Shown: positions 46,419 to 54,949 of the stretch, one piece after another
Layout of the letters: every line of letters begins with the position of its first letter
Position numbering within the stretch: the stretch's first letter is position 1
Assembly: GCF_026153295.1 (NCBI RefSeq)
Contig: NZ_CP110615.1
Coordinates: 1 to 64,000 of the forward strand
Length of the DNA: 64,000 bases
DNA from: Rhodococcus antarcticus
GTDB taxonomy: Bacteria; Actinomycetota; Actinomycetes; Mycobacteriales; Mycobacteriaceae
Direction: 5' to 3'
Notes under the pieces: generated by a model
Told to the model about the DNA's origin: nothing
Databases searched by the model: none
The model's input: only the letters and a program-made list of their open reading frames with translations
Translations under genes and position numbers: made by a program

Positions 46419-47609
46419 TCAGGCCGTTCCGTCCCACTCGACCGGACGGGGGCCGCCGTCGAGGAACCAGCCGATGGCCGCCGCGGTCCGCTGCGCCGCC
46501 CTGCCGTCGCCGTACGGGTTGGGCGTGGTGGGCAGCGACCCACCCCCCGCCAGTGCCGCGGTGGCGGCGGCCACGATGACGGCGGGATCAAGCCCGACCA
46601 GCTCCGCCCAGCCGGCCTCGATCCCCTCCGGGCGCTCGGTGGTGTCCCGGGCGACGAGCACCGGTAGCCCGAGCGTGGGTGCCTCCTCCTGCAGGCCGCC
46701 GGAGTCGGTGAGCAGCAGATCGGTGTGCAGCAGCAGGGCGAGCACCTCGTCGTAGGGCAGCGGTGGCACCACCCGGGCCCGCTCGACGCCGTCGAGCACG
46801 GCGGCCACGTCCGCAGCGACGGCGGGGTTCGGGTGGGTGACCACCACCGCACGCAGGTCCGGGTGCGCCTCGAGCAGGGTCGCCACCGCGCCACACACTG
46901 CCCGCACCCCCTCGCCCCAAGCCTCCCGCCGGTGCACCGTGACCACGAGCAGTCGCGCTCCGTCGGGCCGCGCCGCCAACGTCGGACGCGGCTGCGCACG
47001 GAGCGCGGGGAGCACCGCGTCGAGGGCGTCGACGACGGTGTTGCCGGTGACGACGATGCGCTCGCGCGGCACGCCCTCGCGCAGCAGCGCCGCGAGCGCC
47101 CGAGGCGTGGGCGCGAGGTGCAGCTCGGCCACCCCCGCCAGCAGCACGCGGTTCATCTCCTCGGGGAACGGTCGCGCCCGGTCCCCGGTGCGCAACCCTG
47201 CCTCCAGGTGGGCGACGGGCAGCTGCCGCAGGGCTCCCGCCAGGGACACCGTGAGGGCGGTGGTGGTGTCGCCCTGCACCAGCACCAGCCGCGGCGGAGC
47301 GGCGGCCAGGTGGCCGTCGAACGCTGTCAGTGTCAGCGCCATGAGCTCGGCCAGCCCACCGTCGCGCCGGACGACACCCAGGTGGACGTCGGGCACCAGG
47401 CCGAACGAGGCCAGCGCCTCGTGGACCCGGGCCGGTTGCTGACCGGTGTCGACGAGGGCGGTGCGCAGCCCTGCCGCTCGCAGCGCGAGCACCACCGGTG
47501 CCACCTTCACGGCCTCGGGGCGGGTGCCGACGACCACGTGGACGTCGGCACCCGCCCCGAGGCGGTTCTCGTGCGGCCCCGGCACGGTGTCTGCTGGGGC
47601 GTCGGTCAT
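46419..47609 (-). CDS. wecB: UDP-N-acetylglucosamine 2-epimerase (non-hydrolysing)
   Basis: Interconverts UDP-GlcNAc and UDP-ManNAc in the cytoplasm. The 396 residues contain VVVGTRPEAVKVAPV near residue 25, VLVQGDTTTAL, AHLEAGLRTGD, VVTVHRREAWGEG, and the C-terminal LLTDSGGLQEEAPTLGLPVL and TTERPEGIEAG, all family signatures with the catalytic Glu/His residues. Its ATG overlaps the stop of the exported anchor-type protein (ATGA), making it the last gene of the exosortase operon. No UDP-ManNAc dehydrogenase (WecC) is adjacent. The product may be used directly by the GT2 in the same operon. Confidence 0.93.
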   Translation of the reverse strand: MTDAPADTVPGPHENRLGAGADVHVVVGTRPEAVKVAPVVLALRAAGLRTALVDTGQQPARVHEALASFGLVPDVHLGVVRRDGGLAELMALTLTAFDGHLAAAPPRLVLVQGDTTTALTVSLAGALRQLPVAHLEAGLRTGDRARPFPEEMNRVLLAGVAELHLAPTPRALAALLREGVPRERIVVTGNTVVDALDAVLPALRAQPRPTLAARPDGARLLVVTVHRREAWGEGVRAVCGAVATLLEAHPDLRAVVVTHPNPAVAADVAAVLDGVERARVVPPLPYDEVLALLLHTDLLLTDSGGLQEEAPTLGLPVLVARDTTERPEGIEAGWAELVGLDPAVIVAAATAALAGGGSLPTTPNPYGDGRAAQRTAAAIGWFLDGGPRPVEWDGTA

Positions 47610-48514
47610 CAGGCCAGGCTAGTGGTCCGGCGACGCAGGGTCAGGTAGCCGGCACCGATGACGAGGGCGGTGAGCCCGGCGACGCCGGCACCCTTCAGCG
47701 GCACCATCGGGATGTCGGACACGGTGGCGTTCTCGCCGCAGGTGACCTTGCCGATGGTGACGTTCGCGAGCCCGCCGCCGATGGCCGTGATGCTCAGCGC
47801 GGTGGCGCTCGACGTGGGTCCGACCGCACTGGTCTGGTTGATGGCCACCTTCAGCAGCGGAGCAAGCACGCCCAGCTCGATCGGCGACCCGATGTTGATC
47901 GGGATGTCGAGGTTCAGCCCAGGGAGGCCAAGGGTGCCCGCAGTAGTGGCGAGGAGGCGCACTCCCGCCAGGGTGGACGACGCCGAGTACGGACCGGCGC
48001 CGGACGGTCCGGCGGTGCACTGGGAGTAGATCGCCGTGGCGGCCAGCCGCAAGTTCACCGGAAGCGAAATTCCGTTCAGGGTGGCAGTGCCGAGGTTCAC
48101 CAGCAGGGGGGCGGTGGCCCCGGCGAGGCTGCAGGAACCGTCGTTGCCGATGGTGAGCGCACCGCCGGATCCGACGAGGCCGGCGCACGCCGAGGAGGTG
48201 GCCACGTTGCTGGCGTTTGCCGTCTGGGAGACGGCGCCGGTGTTGGCCACGCCCTGACCGGGCAGGACCGCGATCTGGCTCGTGAAGGTCTTGGTGACCA
48301 GTGGCTGGGTGCCGTCGTTCTTGGCGGCCGAGGTGCCCGTGGAGGCCACCGTCCCGCCCAGCAGCGTGGCGTTCAGTGCCTGCGCGGTGGACTGGGACAT
48401 GCCCCCGGCCAGCGCCGGTGACGCCCAGGCCACCGTGCTCAGGGCGAGCACGGCGCCGAGGGCGCCGGCCCGCTGCAGGGTGCGGCGGGTGCGTCCTCTC
48501 GTGTTGTCGGTCAT
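47609..48514 (-). CDS. Exported surface protein with C-terminal membrane anchor (choice-of-anchor P-like)
   Basis: A 301-residue secreted protein. A signal peptide (about 1-36, ending ASPALAGG) leads to a Thr/Ser/Ala-rich beta-type domain. It has cysteines at SSACAGLV, GSCSLAG, YSQCTAG and KVTCGEN, probably two disulfides. The C-terminus has a hydrophobic helix GAGVAGLTALVIGAGYLTL followed by RRRTTSLA, a tripartite sorting-signal layout. Proteins of this look are annotated as choice-of-anchor P, and I assign it on that resemblance. It overlaps both neighbours by 4 nt. The exosortase upstream is the natural processing enzyme. Confidence 0.72.
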   Translation of the reverse strand: MTDNTRGRTRRTLQRAGALGAVLALSTVAWASPALAGGMSQSTAQALNATLLGGTVASTGTSAAKNDGTQPLVTKTFTSQIAVLPGQGVANTGAVSQTANASNVATSSACAGLVGSGGALTIGNDGSCSLAGATAPLLVNLGTATLNGISLPVNLRLAATAIYSQCTAGPSGAGPYSASSTLAGVRLLATTAGTLGLPGLNLDIPINIGSPIELGVLAPLLKVAINQTSAVGPTSSATALSITAIGGGLANVTIGKVTCGENATVSDIPMVPLKGAGVAGLTALVIGAGYLTLRRRTTSLA

Positions 48515-49947
48515 GTGACTCTCCCAGCTCGGTGGGCGCCCCCCGAGGAGGCCCCGTTCAGGTAGCTCCGGACCGGACGGTCCGGAGCAGGGTGGGTGGA
48601 CGTGCGGAGTACTCGGCTGGTCTTGACCCAGCCGCTCTCGGAGCGGAGGAAGCGGCCGAAGGCCTTCCACACCGCAACGAGCAGTACGTAGGTGTAGACC
48701 CAGTGCAGCAGCCCCAGGGTGAGGGCGCGGGTCCGTGAGGTGGTGCGCTCGCAGGTGCGGCGGTACACCGGGCCCCACACGGCGACCGGCGCGACGCCGA
48801 AGAACGCCGCGAGCAGGAACACGCCCCAGCCGCCGGCGGTGAACCAGCTGGTGACACCGCCGGGGGTCGTGAACGCGTAGTAGCCCATGACCCCCAGGGC
48901 CGTGGTGTAGACGACCGACCCGATGAGCTGGGTCCAGGGGATGAGCAGGAAGTACGCGATCTCCAGGGCCGCCGGCGTGCTGATCTTCGCGCTGGTGAGC
49001 ACGGCCGGCAGGTACTTGGAGCACTGCATGCCGCCCTGGGCCCACCGGGTCCGCTGGCGGATGAGCGCGGCGGGGGTGGGCAGTGCCTCCTGGGCGACCC
49101 AGACGTCGTCGCAGTACTGGTTGCGGTGCCCGGCGAGCAGCACGTGCAGCCCCAGCTCGAAGTCCTCGAGGAGCGCGCCCTGCCACGGAACCCCGTGCTC
49201 GACGGCGATCTGGTCGAGCACAGCCATCCGGGTGAACTGCCCGTTGCCGCCCATCCCGACGCTGCCCAGCCTGCGGCGCAGCAGCTGCATCGCGGAGATG
49301 ACGGTGCGGAACTCCACGTCCTGCAGGTCCACGAGCGCGCGACCGAGCCAGGTGGTGGGCGCCGGGTCGTCACCGTCGATGTCGTCGCGGCCGCGGTTCA
49401 GCATGCGCACCTGGATCTGCGCCGCACCGACCGCGGGGTCCCCGAACACGCGCGGGCCGGCCAGCACGTCGAGCGCGGAGGGATCGAGCCGACCGTCGGC
49501 GTCGACGACCCCCACCACCACACGGGTGCGGTCGACGCCCGGCTGCAGCAGGTCCAGGTGCTCGCCGATGGCCTCCCAGCCGGCGTTCAGGGCCGGCCCC
49601 TTGCCCTGGCGAGCCATCGGCAGGCGACGGGACACCACGTGCACGCGGGGGTGCGCAGCGGCCAGTGCGGCCAGCACGACGGGGGTGGTGTCGTCGGAGG
49701 CGTCGTCGATGCACCAGAGCTCGGCCAGCGGCGCCGTCTGCAGCAGCCGGTGCACCGTCCGCTCGATGACCGAGTCCTCGTCCAGGCAGGGCAGGAGCAG
49801 GTGCCAGTGCAGGTCGGCGGCGCGACCGGGCGTCGTCGGCACCTGCCGCAGGTACGGCACCAGGATGGAGATGACGTAGGCGAGGAACGCGACGCACAGG
49901 ACGATGGCCAGGGTGTTCACCGCCGGTCCGACGCCGTCGATGATCAC
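48511..49947 (-). CDS. Processive-type GT2 glycosyltransferase, membrane (BcsA/NodC-like layout)
   Basis: A 478-residue membrane glycosyltransferase. The GTG at 49947 overlaps the exosortase stop. One membrane helix comes first, then a GT2 core with CIDDASDDTTPVVL, GKGPALNAGWEAI and VVDADGRLD. The catalytic base region LLEDFELGLHVLL and RQRTRWAQGG (the QxxRW motif of processive enzymes) follow, then four membrane segments. Such enzymes both polymerise and extrude a beta-linked polymer or make a glycolipid. With the 2-epimerase in the same operon, a GlcNAc- or ManNAc-containing product is plausible. Confidence 0.88.
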   Translation of the reverse strand: MIIDGVGPAVNTLAIVLCVAFLAYVISILVPYLRQVPTTPGRAADLHWHLLLPCLDEDSVIERTVHRLLQTAPLAELWCIDDASDDTTPVVLAALAAAHPRVHVVSRRLPMARQGKGPALNAGWEAIGEHLDLLQPGVDRTRVVVGVVDADGRLDPSALDVLAGPRVFGDPAVGAAQIQVRMLNRGRDDIDGDDPAPTTWLGRALVDLQDVEFRTVISAMQLLRRRLGSVGMGGNGQFTRMAVLDQIAVEHGVPWQGALLEDFELGLHVLLAGHRNQYCDDVWVAQEALPTPAALIRQRTRWAQGGMQCSKYLPAVLTSAKISTPAALEIAYFLLIPWTQLIGSVVYTTALGVMGYYAFTTPGGVTSWFTAGGWGVFLLAAFFGVAPVAVWGPVYRRTCERTTSRTRALTLGLLHWVYTYVLLVAVWKAFGRFLRSESGWVKTSRVLRTSTHPAPDRPVRSYLNGASSGGAHRAGRVT

Positions 49948-50519
49948 GACGACCCTGCCCGATGGCCGGAGTGGGCCGGTGCTGACGGCCCGGACTCCGC
50001 GAGCAGCAGCCGGACGAAGAGCACCACGGCCAGCAGGAAGCCGAGGGTGGTGATGATCGAGCCGAGGAACACGTGGCTGAGGTCGTAGCCGCGGGCGACG
50101 CCCAGCCACCGCATCGACGCCACGATGACGACGACGCGAAGCTGGTTGACCAGGACGAAGAGCCCGACCAGGACGAGGGTGGACGTGGCGACCCGGCGGG
50201 CGCTCAGGGGGCGCACGGCGGCCGCGACGGCAGTGGCCCCGAGGAACACCGCGAGCACCGGACCGATGCTGCAGCCGGTGGTGAAGCTGACGCCGACCAG
50301 GGCGCCCTGGACGCGGAACAGGGCTGCGGTGCCCACGTGGGCGCTCTCCTGGCCCGCCAGGTGCAGCAGCAGCGTCTGCAGGGCTGCCTCGCCGGTCCGC
50401 ACGGCACGGCCCTCGACGAGCAACCCGACGGCCACCGCGCCCAGCAGGGCTGCGAGGACCCGGCTGCGGTGCAGCGGGCTCAGCGCACCCGGGCTCGGCC
50501 GGGTGGAAGTGGTGGACAC
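49944..50519 (-). CDS. Exosortase/archaeosortase family protein (exosortase P-like)
   Basis: A 191-residue integral membrane transpeptidase-like enzyme that cleaves C-terminal sorting helices and attaches proteins to a lipid or glycan. The catalytic triad is visible: Cys83 in TTGCSIGPVL, Arg128 in NQLRVVVIVASMR, and His149 in YDLSHVFLG. About five or six membrane helices surround it. The last gene residues overlap the processive GT2 start (GTGA). Exosortases are usual in Gram-negative bacteria with EPS loci. The actinobacterial type is rarer. Two candidate substrates with C-terminal helices flank it. Confidence 0.82.
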   Translation of the reverse strand: MSTTSTRPSPGALSPLHRSRVLAALLGAVAVGLLVEGRAVRTGEAALQTLLLHLAGQESAHVGTAALFRVQGALVGVSFTTGCSIGPVLAVFLGATAVAAAVRPLSARRVATSTLVLVGLFVLVNQLRVVVIVASMRWLGVARGYDLSHVFLGSIITTLGFLLAVVLFVRLLLAESGPSAPAHSGHRAGSS

Positions 50520-50527
50520 AGTGCGAG

Positions 50528-50683
50528 CTAGCTGTTTCGGCGGATGACGGTGGTGCGGACCAGAGCCAGACCAGCCACGATGAGGATCAGCGCGACCACG
50601 GCGAAGGAGATCGCGTTGAACCCCGTGTACGCGAGCCCCACGGTGCCACCAGCGCCGGCTCCGGCGATCGGACCTCGATACAT
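50528..50683 (-). CDS. 51-residue protein with C-terminal LAYTG-helix-Arg anchor
   Basis: A tiny protein starting at ATG 50683 with GGGGGAG 5-6 nt upstream. A longer reading to 50809 is unlikely. A Gly/Ala-rich stretch (residues about 4-15) is followed by LAYTGFNAISF, a hydrophobic helix VVALILIVAGLALV and a basic end VIRRNS. This is the shape of a sortase or exosortase sorting signal with almost no mature domain. It lies 8 bases upstream of the exosortase gene in the same direction and starts the five-gene operon. It may be a substrate, a signal-bearing peptide, or a carrier on which the operon builds a glycan. Confidence 0.68.
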   Translation of the reverse strand: MYRGPIAGAGAGGTVGLAYTGFNAISFAVVALILIVAGLALVRTTVIRRNS

Positions 50684-50983
50684 GCTGACTCCCCCGTTCG
50701 TGGCCGACCTAGGTGCGGCCAGCGTGACCCGCCGCGTGCTGCGCATCCGCGACGGGCGTCTTGTGATCCGGTTACAGAAAATCATGAACCGGCCACGCGG
50801 TGTAGTCACTGGATCGGGACGTCATAACGACGCACGGTCATTGATGATCTTGATTACAGCCGTTGACTACCCTTGTACGCATTCAGCGGCGCACAATCCG
50901 TCACCGAAGACGGGCGAACGGGTCCTTCGTGTCGCGGCGGTATGGGGAAAGCCGGCCGCTGAGCTCCTGCGTGCCCGGTCCCG
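50684..50983. other. AT-richer control region upstream of the exosortase operon
   Basis: About 300 bases between the IclR remnant and the 51-residue gene. It is clearly lower in GC than its surroundings and should carry the operon promoter on the minus strand. TGTGA-5-TTACA at 50762-50776 is an imperfect palindrome resembling a CRP-type half-site pair, with the spacing one base short of the consensus. No gene is visible. Confidence 0.4.
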
Positions 50984-51229
50984 TCACGGGGCCAGCAGGT
51001 CACGCTCCACCGCGTCGGCGCACGCGCGCAGGGCCGGCAGCACCTCGCGCTGCAGGGGCGCGGCGCTGCGGCGGGCGGCCTGGGTGCTCTCGTTCATGGC
51101 CGCCACGACCGCTCCGCTCCGTCCCCGCACGGGCACCGCGATGCTGCGCAGCCCCTGCTCCAGCTCCTGGTCCACGAGGCAGTGACCGTCCGTCCGCACC
51201 CGGGCGAGCGGACTACGTCCCGTGCGTGA
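50984..51229 (-). pseudogene. IclR-family regulator remnant (PcaR C-terminus)
   Basis: Only the last 80 or so residues of an IclR effector domain are left: SPLARVRTDGHCLVDQELEQ, GLRSIAVPVRGRSGAVVAAM and a C-terminal helix. An in-frame stop (TAA, complement at 51230-51232) precedes it and the DNA-binding domain is gone. It sits directly after pcaL, where pcaR occurs in many actinobacteria, so I read it as a truncated pathway regulator. Confidence 0.78.
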
Positions 51230-51257
51230 TTACTGGATCCAGGGGACGAGTTTTCGT

Positions 51258-52391
51258 TCACAGTGGTGGCGCGGTCGGGTGCAGCGCCTCCTGCGCCACG
51301 GCGAAGGCCCGGTTGCTCCGCGGCACGCCCGCGTAGACCGCGGTGTGCAGCAGCACCTCGCCGATCTCGTCCTCGGTCAGCCCGTTGGTGACCGCGGCCC
51401 GCACGTGCGTGACCAGCTCGTGCTCGTTCCCCAGCGCCACCAGCGCGGTCAGGGTGATGATCGAGCGGGTGCGGCGGTCCAGGCCCGGCCGGTTCCACAC
51501 GTCACCCCAGGCGGTCCGGGTGATGAACTCCTGCCAGCCCGCGGTGAACGGCGTGACCCCGGCCAGAGACCGGTCCACGTGCGCGTCGCCCAGCACCGCA
51601 CGGCGGGTGGCCAGGCCCTGCTCGTAGGAGCCCTGGCCCAGCACGTGCGCGAGCAGCAGCCCCGTCACGGTGCCGGCCTGCTCCAGGTTGGCCAGGTGCG
51701 AGGCCCGCGGCAGCACGTGCAGCGCCGCACCCGGGACGCCCTCGGCGATCTCGCGCAGCATCGCCGGCGGGGTCGCGGGATCCAGGTCCCCGGCCACCAC
51801 CAGGGTCGGGGCGGTGATGCGGCCGAGGTCGGCGCGGCCGTCCCAGGTGGCCAGCGCCTCGCACGCGGTGGCGTAGCCCTCGGCGGGGGTGCTCGCAACC
51901 ATGGCCTGCGCCCACGCCACCAGGGCCGGGTCCCGCTGGGCGAGCTCCGGGGTGAACCAGCGGCCGACCACCGCCGGCGCGATGGAGGCCACCCCGTCGG
52001 CCCGGACCGCGGCGGCCCGGTCGATCCAGGGCTGCACGTCCGGCCAGTGCGCGCTGGTGCACAGCAGGCTGAGCGTGTGCACCCGCTCGGGGGCGTGCAC
52101 CGCGATCCACTGCGCCGTGGCCCCACCCAGGGACAGCCCGACCAGGTGCGCGCGAGCGACCCCGAGCTCGTCGAGCAGCTCGAGCACGTCGCGCCCCAGG
52201 TCGGCCACCGTCCACGGCCCGTCCACCACCGCCGACTCCCCGTGCCCACGGGCGTCGGTGCGCACCACGCGCAGCCGGTCGCTGAGCGGGCCCACCTGGG
52301 GGTCCCACATGGCGCGGGTGGAGCCGAGGGAGTTCAGCAGCACCAGGACGGGCGCGTCGGGCGGGCCGAGCACCTCGTGGGCGATGGTCAT
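51258..52391 (-). CDS. pcaL: 3-oxoadipate enol-lactonase / 4-carboxymuconolactone decarboxylase fusion
   Basis: Carries out two successive steps of the protocatechuate branch of the beta-ketoadipate pathway. Residues 1-250 are the alpha/beta-hydrolase enol-lactonase (PcaD), with the nucleophile in GLSLGGA, Asp in AGDLDPATP and His in ASHLANLE. Residues about 255-377 are the decarboxylase (PcaC) with GWQEFITRTAWGDVW, RSIITLTALVALG and EVLLHTAVYAGVP. This fusion is the actinobacterial form. The ATG at 52391 overlaps the pcaB stop by 4 nt. Downstream lies the pcaR stump. Confidence 0.94.
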   Translation of the reverse strand: MTIAHEVLGPPDAPVLVLLNSLGSTRAMWDPQVGPLSDRLRVVRTDARGHGESAVVDGPWTVADLGRDVLELLDELGVARAHLVGLSLGGATAQWIAVHAPERVHTLSLLCTSAHWPDVQPWIDRAAAVRADGVASIAPAVVGRWFTPELAQRDPALVAWAQAMVASTPAEGYATACEALATWDGRADLGRITAPTLVVAGDLDPATPPAMLREIAEGVPGAALHVLPRASHLANLEQAGTVTGLLLAHVLGQGSYEQGLATRRAVLGDAHVDRSLAGVTPFTAGWQEFITRTAWGDVWNRPGLDRRTRSIITLTALVALGNEHELVTHVRAAVTNGLTEDEIGEVLLHTAVYAGVPRSNRAFAVAQEALHPTAPPL

Positions 52392-53506
52392 GCGGTCTCC
52401 TGCCTGGTGTCGAGGACGTGGTCGACGAGCTCGCCCGCGTGGTGGACGAGCTCGCCGGCCGGGACGTGGGTGGCCATGGACCCGGGGTGCACCTGCAGCC
52501 CCTCGAGGCTGGTGCGCAGCCGGGACGCGGCACCGCCGGTGACCCGCAGCAGCTCGGTCACGGTGGGCCACTCCGCGTGCCAGGCCCCGACGGCGCGCTG
52601 GTGCTCGTGCTCCATCGAGGCCAGCAGGGTCGCGACCAGGCCGGGGGCGCGGCGGGCGGCGGCGCGGGCGGTGACGGCGGCGATCGGGTTGTGCTTGTGC
52701 GGCATGGAGCTGGAGTCCCCGGGGACGGCCTCGGACACCTCGCCCAGCTCGGTGCCGGCCAGCAGGACGATGTCGGTCGCGGGCTTCGCGCACGCCCCGG
52801 CCGCGACCCCCAGCGCCCCGGCCAGCGCCCCGACGCGGGTGCGCTCGGTGTGCCAGGGCGGCGCCCACGGCAGCCCGAGCTCGGCGGCCAGGACACGGCC
52901 GACGTCGAGCCCGTGGGGGTACAGCGCGGCGAGCGTGCCGGCCGCCCCGCCGAGCTGCACGGGCAACCCGTCGACGACGACGGACAGCGCGGCCCGGGCG
53001 TGGTCCAGCCCGGCGCACCAGCCGGCAGCGACCAGCCCGAACGTCGTGGGCAGGGCCTGCTGGCCCAGGGTGCGGGCGGCCATCGGGGTGTCACGGTGCA
53101 CCCGTGCGTGCAGAGCAGCGGCGTCCGCGGCGCCGGCGAGGTCCTCGCGGAGCACCGCGGCGGCCCGGCGCACCAGCAGCACCAGGGCGGTGTCCAGCAC
53201 GTCCTGGCTGGTGGCCCCCACGTGCACGGCCGGCCCTGCGTCGCCCGCGGCCGCGCGCAGCAGCCGGACCAGCGGGATGACCGGGTTGCCGCCCTCCACG
53301 GCCGCGACCCCGAGCGCCTCGACGTCCACCACCAGCTCGGCGGCCACCCCGGTGACCTGCGCCGCTGCCCCCGCGCTGACCAGCCCACAGCCCGCCGCCG
53401 CCCGGGCCAGGGCCACCTCGACCTCGATGAGCGTGCGGACCCAGGCCTCGTCGGACAGCTCGGCGGCCACCCGGTCGCTGCCGAACAGCGGGTCGAACAG
53501 GCTCAT
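52388..53506 (-). CDS. pcaB: 3-carboxy-cis,cis-muconate cycloisomerase
   Basis: Lactonises 3-carboxy-cis,cis-muconate to 4-carboxymuconolactone. It belongs to the fumarase/aspartase superfamily: SSSMPHKHNPIAAV is the signature loop with the catalytic serine, and GATSQDVLDTAL is the first conserved region. At 372 residues it is shorter than many PcaB proteins (about 450), because the C-terminal domain is brief. The active-site loops are complete, so it should work. It is 24 bases downstream of pcaG and coupled to pcaL. Confidence 0.92.
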   Translation of the reverse strand: MSLFDPLFGSDRVAAELSDEAWVRTLIEVEVALARAAAGCGLVSAGAAAQVTGVAAELVVDVEALGVAAVEGGNPVIPLVRLLRAAAGDAGPAVHVGATSQDVLDTALVLLVRRAAAVLREDLAGAADAAALHARVHRDTPMAARTLGQQALPTTFGLVAAGWCAGLDHARAALSVVVDGLPVQLGGAAGTLAALYPHGLDVGRVLAAELGLPWAPPWHTERTRVGALAGALGVAAGACAKPATDIVLLAGTELGEVSEAVPGDSSSMPHKHNPIAAVTARAAARRAPGLVATLLASMEHEHQRAVGAWHAEWPTVTELLRVTGGAASRLRTSLEGLQVHPGSMATHVPAGELVHHAGELVDHVLDTRQETA

Positions 53507-53530
53507 CGGGGCGTCCTCACGGTTGCGCCA

Positions 53531-54097
53531 TCAGACCGCGAAGAACGGCGTCTCGGCCGCCCCCTGCAGGTGCACGTCCAGGTGGTAGCCGCCCGCCACC
53601 GCGGTGGCCACGAGGCGCCCGGCGTCGGACCCCAGCGAGAGCAGCACCGGGTCGGTGGCGTTGGCGGCGGCCTCGTCGGGGAAGTACAGGCGGGTGACCA
53701 CCCGGTGCAGCAGCCCGCGGGCGAAGATCGACAGGTCCACGTGCGGGGACTGCACCAGCCCGTCCTCGGCCGGCAGCGGCCCGGGCTTCACCGTGCGGAA
53801 CACCGCGGTGCCGGTGGCGTCGGCCGGGCAGCGGCCGAAGCCGCGGAAGGAGCTGCCGCCGCCCTCGGGGTGGTCGAAGCGGCCGCCGGCGTCGGCCTGC
53901 CACGTCTCCACCAGGGCGTCGGTGACGAGCTCGCCGGCCCCGTCGAGCACCCGGACGGTGAGCGTCACGTCCCCATCGGGGTCGACGTCGCTGCCGTCCG
54001 CCCACGGCAGCGCGGCGTGGAAGAACGGCCCGATCGTCTGAGAGGGCGTGGTCCAGGAGTGCGTGGTCCGGGACGGCGTGGTGGGCTCAGACGTCAT
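53531..54097 (-). CDS. pcaG: Protocatechuate 3,4-dioxygenase alpha subunit
   Basis: Non-catalytic partner of the intradiol ring-cleaving dioxygenase. The 188 residues show SQTIGPFFHAALPW near the start, LVETWQADAGGRF, GFGRCPADATG, and HVDLSIFARGLLHRVVTRLYF. The positions corresponding to the iron ligands of the beta subunit are not conserved (for example VDLSIF where PcaH has HIHFSLF), as expected. It overlaps the pcaH 3' end by 11 bases. Together they form the alpha-beta protomer. Confidence 0.94.
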   Translation of the reverse strand: MTSEPTTPSRTTHSWTTPSQTIGPFFHAALPWADGSDVDPDGDVTLTVRVLDGAGELVTDALVETWQADAGGRFDHPEGGGSSFRGFGRCPADATGTAVFRTVKPGPLPAEDGLVQSPHVDLSIFARGLLHRVVTRLYFPDEAAANATDPVLLSLGSDAGRLVATAVAGGYHLDVHLQGAAETPFFAV

Positions 54098-54821
54098 CGC
54101 TGCCCACCTCCTGGTCGCTCTCGAACGGGGTGGCCCCGCGCCCGCGCAGCACGATGTCGAAGCGGAAGCCCAGGGCCCACTCCTCGACGGTCGCGGAGTG
54201 GTCGTAGGCGCTGACCAGCCGGGACCGCGCGGCCTCCGGGGTGGACAGGTAGATCGGGTCCTGGAAGAACATGGGGTCGTCCGGGAAGTACATCTGGGTG
54301 ATCAGCCGCTGGGTGAAGCTCTGGCCGAACAGGCTGAAGTGGATGTGCGCCGGACGCCAGGCGTTGGCGTGGTTCTTCCACGGGTAGGCGCCGGGCTTGA
54401 TGGTGGTGAAGCGGTAGCGGCCCTCGCTGTCGGTGAGGCAGCGCCCGACGCCGGTGAAGTGCGGGTCCAGCGGAGCGGGCCACCGGTCGAGCACGTGGGC
54501 GTAGCGCCCGCCCGCGTTCGCCTGCCACACCTCGAGCAGCGTGCTCGGCACGGCCCGGCCGTCGGAGTCGCGGACCTGGCCGTGCACCACGATGCGCTGG
54601 CCGACGGCCTCGCCGCCCCGGTCCTGGGTGAGGTCGTCGTCGCCGGGGTGCACGCGGTCGGCGCCCAGCAGCGGCCCGGTCAGCTCGGTGAGCCGCTGGG
54701 GCAGCAGGCGCAGGGGGCGGGTGGGGTGGCGCAGCGCCGTGGAGCGGTAGGCGGGGGAGTCCAGGAGCGGGTGGCTCCCGGCGTCCGCGCGGTACTGCGG
54801 CGGCAGGTGCAGCGTCGTCAT
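54087..54821 (-). CDS. pcaH: Protocatechuate 3,4-dioxygenase beta subunit
   Basis: Catalytic subunit that cleaves protocatechuate between its hydroxyls using Fe(III) and O2. The four iron ligands can be read by comparison with the family: Tyr107 (NAGGRYAH), Tyr146 (KPGAYPWKN), His159 and His161 (RPAHIHFSLFG). The 244-residue length is typical. It is the first gene of pcaH-G-B-L on the minus strand. The region upstream to the terminator at 54950 should hold the promoter. Confidence 0.95.
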   Translation of the reverse strand: MTTLHLPPQYRADAGSHPLLDSPAYRSTALRHPTRPLRLLPQRLTELTGPLLGADRVHPGDDDLTQDRGGEAVGQRIVVHGQVRDSDGRAVPSTLLEVWQANAGGRYAHVLDRWPAPLDPHFTGVGRCLTDSEGRYRFTTIKPGAYPWKNHANAWRPAHIHFSLFGQSFTQRLITQMYFPDDPMFFQDPIYLSTPEAARSRLVSAYDHSATVEEWALGFRFDIVLRGRGATPFESDQEVGSDDV

Positions 54822-54949
54822 CGACCCTCCAGAGTCGCGCGTCGTGCTCGCCCTGCGGACGGGCGCGCGCTCCGCGCACAGGGTAGGGCGGCCGCGGCGG
54901 GAGGGTCAACGGTCTGCGCCAGCGACGTCGCTCGCCGCGCGCACACCGC

